Below, piece by piece: positions 8,186-14,403 of a stretch of 17,166 nucleotides of DNA. This DNA is from Paludibacteraceae bacterium (GTDB lineage: Bacteria > Bacteroidota > Bacteroidia > Bacteroidales > Paludibacteraceae), in assembly GCA_947445425.1 (NCBI GenBank), contig CANFFA010000007.1:1-17166 (forward strand), in the 5' to 3' direction. The number at the start of each line of letters is the position of its first letter. Position 1 is the first letter of the stretch. The position numbers were made by a program, and so were the translations under genes. The notes under the pieces were generated by a model that saw nothing but the letters and a program-made list of their open reading frames with translations, was not told the origin of the DNA and made no database searches.

Positions 8186-9874
8186 ATGAAAACAAAAATA
8201 TTTATTTTTCTATTTGCTCTCGCAACATTTTCGGCATGTACCCTGGATGAGGTGGTGCTCGACCGTTTTGTGGTTGATAATTTTTATAAGACAGAAAATG
8301 ATGCCAAAAGTGCCATCGCCGGTGTTTACTCCGATTTGGTGCGCTACGGCTACTACAAATCCTGCTATATCCCCATGCTCGAAGCGTCAAGCGATGCGCT
8401 TTTTTGTTATGATGGAGCAGAAAGTCCCATCGAATTTGGACAGAAAAGACAAACTGCCAACACCATTTATGTCAAAAATGTTTGGGCGGGCATGTATCAA
8501 ACCATTATGGATGCCAATTTAGTCATTAAATACGTACAAAATTCTGATTTTAATCAGGTATCAAAGAACCGTATACTGGGAGAAGCTTATTTTTTAAGGG
8601 GATGGACCTATTTTAATTTGGTGCGTACTTTTGGAGGGGTGCCCGTAAAGTTGGAACCAACCATCGATGCCGGTAATTTTCACTCACCCAAATCATCGGT
8701 AGATTCGGTCTATTCGGTAATTTTTAGTGATTTGCTCAAAGCCAACCAATTAATGCCCTATAAGTCATTGCAATCTGCCAATGAAGCTGGTAGAGCCAAC
8801 AAAGGTTCAGCGCAAGCCATGTTATCGTTGGTTTATCTTACCCGGGGCAAATGGCAGGAAGCATCCAACTGGGCGGATAGTGTTATTACTAAAGGAGGAT
8901 ATACTTTGCTCGATAATTATGCCGATTTGTGGGACGTGAGCAAAGAAGCTACCCAAGCCAATGAGGTTTGTTTTGCCCTACAATTTGCCAGAGACCCTCT
9001 GCAATCATCGGCCAATTCTATCGGAAGCGAAATGGCTAATTTGTACATACCAGTTAACGGTTATAATTATACCGGTTCAAGAACTACGACTACTTATGGT
9101 AATGGAACAGGTCGTATTAAAGTAGAACCATTTTTCTATAAAATGTATAATACAGGAGATTATTACAATGTTACCAAAAAGGAGCTGGATTATCGAACAG
9201 AGAAATCCTTTCTAACAAAATGGAATTCCGCGTCCATAGTTGCTAACAAATTGGTAATCGGTACCACTACGATGAGTACCACCGGTTATTACAATTTCCG
9301 GTATGCACATATTGCCAAGTACATAGATGGTTCCGGATTGGATAGTCGAAATCACGAGAATAACCTGAATATTATTCGATTGGCAGAAGTCTATTTAATT
9401 AAAGCCGAAGCATTGAACGAACTCAACAAACCAGCCGAAGCTTTGGCCGCTTTTAATCTGCTCAGAGAACGGGCGCGCAAAGCTTCCGGAACACCTCGTG
9501 CTACGCCGGTGGATTTGTCTTTGCTTACCTTGCCAGGAACAGAGCCAACAGATAAAGATAAAATCCGCGAAGCTATTTTTCACGAAAGAGGATTGGAACT
9601 GGTGGGCGAGTGTAGCCGTTGGTTCGATTTGGTTCGCATGAAACGCAGCAATGGCAAAACCTATTATGAATATATGCTCGATGTGACCAATGGATATGCC
9701 AGTGAACATGCTCTGTTTGCGAGCGTAAATGAACTAGCCTCGCCAGGAAATTGTAACGATTATGTGGCTTCCAACATGATATTCAACAAGCGAAATTTGT
9801 TATTCCCTATTTCGTCCGAGGAATTTATTTACAACAAAAGCTTGTCAGCTACTGATCAGAATCCCGGATATTAA
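8186..9874 (+). CDS. SusD/RagB-like surface glycan-binding lipoprotein
   Basis: This 562-residue lipoprotein is the lid of the SusC transporter and captures the glycan at the cell surface. A lipobox-like FSAC places the acylated Cys at residue 18. The following TLDE is acidic, compatible with the Bacteroidota lipoprotein export signal that moves lipoproteins to the outer face. The SusD-like N-terminal region (about 25-220) includes the helix LGEAYFLRGWTYFNLVRTFGG. The RagB/SusD C-terminal region has IRLAEVYLIKAEALNEL and a TPR-like helix pair (about 398-433), then ERGLELVGECSRWFDLVRM (about 470-490). It starts 18 bases after the SusC stop, the usual tight pairing. Length is within the family range. 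Binding residues vary between SusD proteins, so the ligand is not predicted. Confidence 0.96.
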   Translation: MKTKIFIFLFALATFSACTLDEVVLDRFVVDNFYKTENDAKSAIAGVYSDLVRYGYYKSCYIPMLEASSDALFCYDGAESPIEFGQKRQTANTIYVKNVWAGMYQTIMDANLVIKYVQNSDFNQVSKNRILGEAYFLRGWTYFNLVRTFGGVPVKLEPTIDAGNFHSPKSSVDSVYSVIFSDLLKANQLMPYKSLQSANEAGRANKGSAQAMLSLVYLTRGKWQEASNWADSVITKGGYTLLDNYADLWDVSKEATQANEVCFALQFARDPLQSSANSIGSEMANLYIPVNGYNYTGSRTTTTYGNGTGRIKVEPFFYKMYNTGDYYNVTKKELDYRTEKSFLTKWNSASIVANKLVIGTTTMSTTGYYNFRYAHIAKYIDGSGLDSRNHENNLNIIRLAEVYLIKAEALNELNKPAEALAAFNLLRERARKASGTPRATPVDLSLLTLPGTEPTDKDKIREAIFHERGLELVGECSRWFDLVRMKRSNGKTYYEYMLDVTNGYASEHALFASVNELASPGNCNDYVASNMIFNKRNLLFPISSEEFIYNKSLSATDQNPGY

Positions 9875-10133
9875 TGGGGTGGTTGACTATTTGGATTTAG
9901 CGAATAATTTCAATACTCAACTTATAAAGCAATACGCAATCCATTCTATTGTCAGTCATAACCGCTTCAGCAATACAACATTCTCACAGTGGTTTCCATC
10001 TTCTTAGGCCGGAAATGATTTAAAGTATGTCTAGAATCAAACATTTATTAGCTGAAATTAAACATAGTTATTCAAATTAAAACCTACTTTTACAATCAAT
10101 AAATTCAAAATGTTCAACAAATAATCTGAAGAA
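9875..10133 (+). other. Intergenic region between SusD and the beta-helix genes; possible promoter
   Basis: This 259-base AT-rich gap is the longest in the window. I see no gene, tRNA, strong hairpin or repeat in it. TACTTTTA at 10085-10092 matches seven of eight positions of the Bacteroidota -7 consensus TAnnTTTG, but no convincing -33 TTTG lies 19-21 bases before it. A separate promoter for the beta-helix genes is plausible from the gap length but not proven. Confidence 0.3.
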
Positions 10134-11798
10134 ATGAAAGCAAAAAATCTATTTTTAATGGCAGTGACTATTTTAATGGCAATGCCTATGAGTGCAGTAA
10201 CTATCCATTATGTAGGCACCGGTTTACAATGGACAGGCAAAACACCCCTGTATACCGACTTGGCAGCAGCATTAACTGCATCAACTTCTGCCGACACAAT
10301 TTATGTAGCAGCTGGCACCTACACCTCACCATCAGGTGGTTTTGTAATGAAGGATGGCGTAAATGTGTTGGGCGGTTTCGATGGAACCGAAGTGGTTTCA
10401 ACCGGTCGCAAGCCATTGACCAACAAAACGATTCTGGATGGAAACTTTGTAAATAAAGTATTGACACAAGGAGCAGCCGGATTTACTATCCGTACCAAAT
10501 GGGATGGTTTTATTATGCAAAATGGAAAATCTACAAGTGGTGCATGTATTACCATTGGACAAAATGCAACATTAACGAATTGTGTCATCCGCAATAATAC
10601 CAGCACTGGTAATGGTGGAGCCATACAAGTAGATCAATTAACCGGTACGGCATTCGATGCTCTAACCGATGCCACAAGCAACAAAGCCTGGATTATCAAT
10701 AGCGTGATTCACAACAATACAGCCAATGCTTATGGTGGAGGCATATTTTATAAAAATAATACTAATATAGTTATTGCCAACACTGCCATTTGCAATAACA
10801 GTATAACTTCTGCCAGTGGACAAGGTGGTATCTCGAACGGAACGGCATCTACATCAGTTTTTACCAACTGTATTTTATGGGGCAATATGAATAATACTGC
10901 TGTAACTCCTACAGCCAGTCAGACACCATTTGGGTCTGGTACCTTTAACACTTCTGCATTTCAGGGATTGTCGGGTGCATTGGTGAATTTGGATGCTGCG
11001 AACAGCGGTTCTACTCAAGGTGCATATTATCCGCAATTTACAACACCTTCTACTACCATTGGTTCAAATGCAAGTAGTTTGCCAACGGATATTTCAGCAT
11101 CCGATTGGTCACTGCAAAGCACATCTTCTTGTTTGAATAGAGGGGTGAATGCAGCTTTAGTATTTACATTTCCGACAAATGATTTAGTGGGCAATACGCG
11201 ACGTATTGGTACATATCTAGATTTGGGTGCGGTTGAATACCCAACCAATCTTACTACTTCAGCCACCACTTTGAGCGGGATGAATTACGATTTGAATAAT
11301 AATTCTTCTCCTTCAATAGAAAAAAACTTTAACGTAAGTGGTGTTGGATTGTTGGGCAATGTAACGGTTACAGCACCTACGGGTTTCGAAGTTTCTTTAA
11401 CTAGCGGTACTGGATTTTTGGATGCTCAAACCATTACGGCTTCTGGAATGCTTGCTACTACTATGGTTTATGTTCGTCTGAAAGCAAATCAAACTGTTGG
11501 AGATTATGCCGGTAACCTTAGTCTGACATCAACGAGCGCAGCATCACAAACTGTTGCTTTAACTGGAAAGGTAACAGATACTGCCACTGGATTGTCAACA
11601 GTAGAATCAAACGTTCGCATACTGTCAACTGTAACGGGCATATACTGTGCATTTGATGGTAAAGCTTCTGTAGAACTTTATACAAACAATGGTCTGTTGA
11701 TTGAAAAAACAACTGCTGTAGGATCATATTCACGAAACCTGAAGAAGGGCCTGTATATCATCAACATTAACGGAAAAGCCAGTAAATTTATAAAATAA
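10134..11798 (+). CDS. T9SS-secreted parallel beta-helix protein with Ig-like domain (choice-of-anchor Q type)
   Basis: This 554-residue surface or secreted protein has a signal peptide (residues 1-21). A right-handed parallel beta-helix follows at about 23-370, with DTIYVAAGTYTS, FVMKDGVNVLGGFDGTE, NKTILDGN, WDGFIMQNG, LTNCVIRNN and GGGIFYKNN coils. It closes with the DLGAVEYP motif typical of choice-of-anchor Q proteins. About 376-482 is an Ig-like domain of a kind common in Bacteroidota secreted proteins (NFNVSG.GLLGNVTVTAPTGFEVS, then VYVRLKANQTVGDYAGNL). Residues about 488-554 are a T9SS type A sorting domain ending GLYIININGKASKFIK, so the protein is expected to cross the outer membrane and be attached or released there. 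Its helix is most similar to the second module of the next gene. Beta-helix proteins of this kind may be lyases, hydrolases or adhesins; no catalytic set is obvious. The ATG at 10134 follows an A-rich leader. Confidence 0.88.
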   Translation: MKAKNLFLMAVTILMAMPMSAVTIHYVGTGLQWTGKTPLYTDLAAALTASTSADTIYVAAGTYTSPSGGFVMKDGVNVLGGFDGTEVVSTGRKPLTNKTILDGNFVNKVLTQGAAGFTIRTKWDGFIMQNGKSTSGACITIGQNATLTNCVIRNNTSTGNGGAIQVDQLTGTAFDALTDATSNKAWIINSVIHNNTANAYGGGIFYKNNTNIVIANTAICNNSITSASGQGGISNGTASTSVFTNCILWGNMNNTAVTPTASQTPFGSGTFNTSAFQGLSGALVNLDAANSGSTQGAYYPQFTTPSTTIGSNASSLPTDISASDWSLQSTSSCLNRGVNAALVFTFPTNDLVGNTRRIGTYLDLGAVEYPTNLTTSATTLSGMNYDLNNNSSPSIEKNFNVSGVGLLGNVTVTAPTGFEVSLTSGTGFLDAQTITASGMLATTMVYVRLKANQTVGDYAGNLSLTSTSAASQTVALTGKVTDTATGLSTVESNVRILSTVTGIYCAFDGKASVELYTNNGLLIEKTTAVGSYSRNLKKGLYIININGKASKFIK

Positions 11799-11802
11799 CT
11801 TT

Positions 11803-11847
11803 GATTCATTTGGATTGACACTCATTATAGGTCAATCCAAATGAATC
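11803..11847 (+). terminator. Perfect 17-bp stem-loop after the first beta-helix gene
   Basis: GATTCATTTGGATTGAC at 11803-11819 is the exact reverse complement of 11831-11847, with an 11-base loop. It begins four bases after the stop of the first beta-helix gene and ends 17 bases before the next ATG. Only three T residues follow, so termination by U-tract is weak. It may instead be a partial terminator or an mRNA 3'-end stabiliser. Confidence 0.7.
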
Positions 11848-11864
11848 TTTAAAAAACAAAAAAC

Positions 11865-14303
11865 ATGAAAAAAAACATTACTCTTGCAATTATTTTGTCA
11901 CTGTTATTGACATTGACCATTAACGCAACAACGCGCTACGTTCGTCCTATTTCTACCAGTACTGCCTGGAGAACGCAAAACTCGGTATACGACTCTTTAA
12001 CTGTGGCACTTCGCGAAGCGGTGTCGGGGGATGAAATATGGGTAGCTGCCGGAACATACAAAGGTCATTTTAGCATGAAAGATGGTGTGAATTTGTATGG
12101 TGGTTTTATTGGAACTGAAACCACTATTTCTTCTCGTAATCCACTGAATAATAAAACCATATTGGATGGTAATTTCCAAACTACCACTACAGCCAGGGTC
12201 TTGTCACAACCTTCCCCTTTTGTAACCCGTACCACCTGGGATGGGTTTATTATCCAGAATGGGATGAATGGTGGGGCATCCATAGGTCAAAATGCAAGTT
12301 TGCGAAATTGTATTATTCGCAATAACCGTACTGTTTCTGCCACGGGAAGCGGTGGTGGAGTTATGGTTTATGTCATACCGGCTACACTTGCAGTGCCATT
12401 TAGTGCCAATAATAGGGCTCAGATTATTAACTGCGTAATTCACAATAATACTGGATCAAAATGGGGTGGTGGGGTAAATATTGCTACAAATGTTTTTGTT
12501 GCTTTGAGCCATTCCACTATCTGTAATAATCTGAATACTGTAGTAGGTAGTGGAACAGGCGGTATTACCGTATCCTATGGAACAGCCGGTCTATATGATT
12601 ACAAAAATACCGATTTAATTGTTTGGGGAAATATGGGTTGGACTTCACCCGCTGTTGCAGCTGCTCAGTTATCGGGAACTCCACTGACATCTGCTGTTCA
12701 AGGGCTGACAGCAACAGGAATTACCACCTTGGATTCCGCAAATAATGGTGTGCTTAATGGTGCAAAATATCCTAAATTTAAAAATCCTTCTACCGTGTAT
12801 GGTGCTGCCTTAGCAAATGCTGACAGTTTAAGTGCCATTTTAAATTCAGATTGGTCACTGTTATCTTCTTCGGCCTGTGTAAATACAACCGGAGCAACAG
12901 CAACTTCAACTGATTATGATTTTCCCACTACGGATATTGCCATGAATCCTCGTGTTATTTCGGGTTTCATTGACTTGGGTGCTTTTGAATGTCAATATCA
13001 ACGACCTGCGGGAGCATTGACTTATTACATTAAACCATATGGCGGGTCTCAATGGGCGGATAAAACAGATCCCTATCTTCAAAGCGATTTGTCAACTGCA
13101 TTGAATCTGGCACAATCGGGTGACGAAATTTGGGTGGCAGCAGGAACGTACACGTCACCGATCGGGGGCTTTGTTATGAAAGATGGGGTAAATGTATTGG
13201 GCGGCTTTGATGGTACAGAAACGAGTTCGAGTAGCCGTAAACCATTGCTCAATAAAACGATTCTGGATGGAAATTTTACGAACAAAGTCTTGAAACAATC
13301 CGCAGCATTTGACGTTCGTACCCGCTGGGATGGATTTATCATGCAAAATGCCAAATATGCAGGTGCCGGAGTCTCCATCGGTCAAAACGGCACATTGCAA
13401 AATTGTATTATCCGAAATAATAAAAGTACGAGTAATGGCGGTGGTGTTTCAGTTGATTTACTTAGTGGCACAGTCTACAATTTGCTCACAGATGCAACCA
13501 ATAATAGAGCCTGGATTATCAATTGTGTGATTCACAACAATACAGCACAACAATTTGGTGGTGGCCTTTTCGTCGGCAATTCGGCTAGTGTAGCTTTATT
13601 AAATGCTACACTCACAAACAACCGTGTTTTGTCAACAAGTGGACAAGGTGCTATAACAAATGGAACGGGAGGCTTAGCTTCTGTCGCTAATAGTATTCTG
13701 TGGGGCAATATTATCTCATCTGGATACAGTCAGACAGCAATGAGTGTCGGTTCTTTCTTGAAATCTGCCGTGCAGGATTTGTTTGGAGCAGGCGTTTATC
13801 TCGATGCCAATAATACCGGTGTCGTAGGACCAAATTTTGTATCGCCAACTTCTTTTGCAGGAGCAGCAGTGTTAAATACCGATAGTTTGAATGCAGTGTT
13901 TAATTCAGACTGGAAAATTCAAACATCCTCACCTTGTATTGATAATGGCATAAACGCTTTAGCATTAATTACTTTCCCTTCTACAGACTTGCTTGGAAAT
14001 AATCGTAAGTTCGGAACAAAAATAGATCAGGGAGCCTTTGAATTTGGTTCGTCTCCAACGGCTATTCAAACCGTGGAGGAAAAAATCTCGAAACCTATCT
14101 ATTGGAACATGAATAAAAAAGCAATGATGATTTGCTCTGAACTTCCTGCCACTGTTTCGGTCTTTAATATCGTTGGTAAAATGGTAAAACTGTTTTCTGT
14201 TAATGGTACTTCGGCATTAAATATGGATTCGTTGCCCGATGGTATTTATACAGCCAAGTGGATAGCAGGTACAGAGGTTTATGCAGTGAAATTTGTAAAA
14301 TAG
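11865..14303 (+). CDS. T9SS-secreted double parallel beta-helix protein (two choice-of-anchor Q modules)
   Basis: This 812-residue surface or secreted protein has a signal peptide (residues 1-21). Module 1 (about 22-377) and module 2 (about 385-730) are each a complete parallel beta-helix that runs from DEIWVAAGTY through GGF.GTE, NKTILDGNF, WDGFI.QN and CIIRNN to a closing DLGAFEC or DQGAFEF. Residues about 740-812 are a T9SS type A sorting domain ending DGIYTAKW...VYAVKFVK. Module 2 is closer to the preceding gene's helix than to module 1: both share the segment GT.....LTDAT.N.AWIIN, which module 1 lacks. No catalytic residues can be assigned. It may be an adhesin, a polymer-binding scaffold or an uncharacterised lyase or hydrolase. 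An A-rich leader (tttaaaaaacaaaaaac) precedes the ATG directly after a stem-loop. Confidence 0.88.
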   Translation: MKKNITLAIILSLLLTLTINATTRYVRPISTSTAWRTQNSVYDSLTVALREAVSGDEIWVAAGTYKGHFSMKDGVNLYGGFIGTETTISSRNPLNNKTILDGNFQTTTTARVLSQPSPFVTRTTWDGFIIQNGMNGGASIGQNASLRNCIIRNNRTVSATGSGGGVMVYVIPATLAVPFSANNRAQIINCVIHNNTGSKWGGGVNIATNVFVALSHSTICNNLNTVVGSGTGGITVSYGTAGLYDYKNTDLIVWGNMGWTSPAVAAAQLSGTPLTSAVQGLTATGITTLDSANNGVLNGAKYPKFKNPSTVYGAALANADSLSAILNSDWSLLSSSACVNTTGATATSTDYDFPTTDIAMNPRVISGFIDLGAFECQYQRPAGALTYYIKPYGGSQWADKTDPYLQSDLSTALNLAQSGDEIWVAAGTYTSPIGGFVMKDGVNVLGGFDGTETSSSSRKPLLNKTILDGNFTNKVLKQSAAFDVRTRWDGFIMQNAKYAGAGVSIGQNGTLQNCIIRNNKSTSNGGGVSVDLLSGTVYNLLTDATNNRAWIINCVIHNNTAQQFGGGLFVGNSASVALLNATLTNNRVLSTSGQGAITNGTGGLASVANSILWGNIISSGYSQTAMSVGSFLKSAVQDLFGAGVYLDANNTGVVGPNFVSPTSFAGAAVLNTDSLNAVFNSDWKIQTSSPCIDNGINALALITFPSTDLLGNNRKFGTKIDQGAFEFGSSPTAIQTVEEKISKPIYWNMNKKAMMICSELPATVSVFNIVGKMVKLFSVNGTSALNMDSLPDGIYTAKWIAGTEVYAVKFVK
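11925..12990 (+). repeat. Beta-helix module 1 of the double-helix gene
   Basis: First of two homologous coding modules within one gene. It covers the whole beta-helix from the first strand after the signal peptide to the closing DLGAFEC motif. Edges are approximate. It is clearly diverged from module 2 at the DNA level and lacks the LTDAT-type loop insertion. Confidence 0.75.
13018..14055 (+). repeat. Beta-helix module 2, homologous to the preceding gene's helix
   Basis: Second homologous module, edges approximate. It aligns with about 10200-11240 of the preceding gene, sharing stretches such as aaaacgattctggatggaaa, gcctggattatcaat and gtgattcacaacaatacagc, along with the same loop insertion. 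This points to duplication or recombination between neighbouring genes. Confidence 0.75.
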
Positions 14304-14321
14304 AGTATTGTAGTGAACAAC

Positions 14322-14361
14322 AAGCAGGATTGATAGTATGAAAATAGTATCAATCCTGCTT
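14322..14361 (+). terminator. Stem-loop with GAAA tetraloop after the double beta-helix gene
   Basis: AAGCAGGATTGATA at 14322-14335 pairs perfectly with 14348-14361. After one G-G mismatch (14336/14347) three more pairs (TAT/ATA) close on a GAAA loop at 14340-14343. It begins 18 bases after the stop. No T-run follows, so it may act as a partial terminator or a 3'-end stabiliser. Confidence 0.7.
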
Positions 14362-14403
14362 CCTTAAGTCATCTCTGAAGAAAAACCTTATTTTCAAAAT
14401 CCT

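Noticed and set aside
9875..10133. A hidden small gene or RNA in the gap after SusD.
   Set aside because: The only ATG-led frames seen are very short, and there is no convincing stem or tRNA-like fold; TTTCC/GGAAA pairing near 9990-10015 is too weak.
11803..11847. The inverted repeat as an invertible promoter, integron site or insertion sequence end.
   Set aside because: The spacer is only 11 bases, no recombinase or transposase is present, and no target duplication is seen. A stem-loop in RNA explains it better.
10319..13378. Three antisense open frames (10319-10624, 12065-12283, 13079-13378) whose peptides resemble each other, with a shared VPSKPP..FTPSF core.
   Set aside because: They lie opposite the homologous beta-helix segments. 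Their similarity simply follows from the conserved sense protein, and they have no start context or separate signal.
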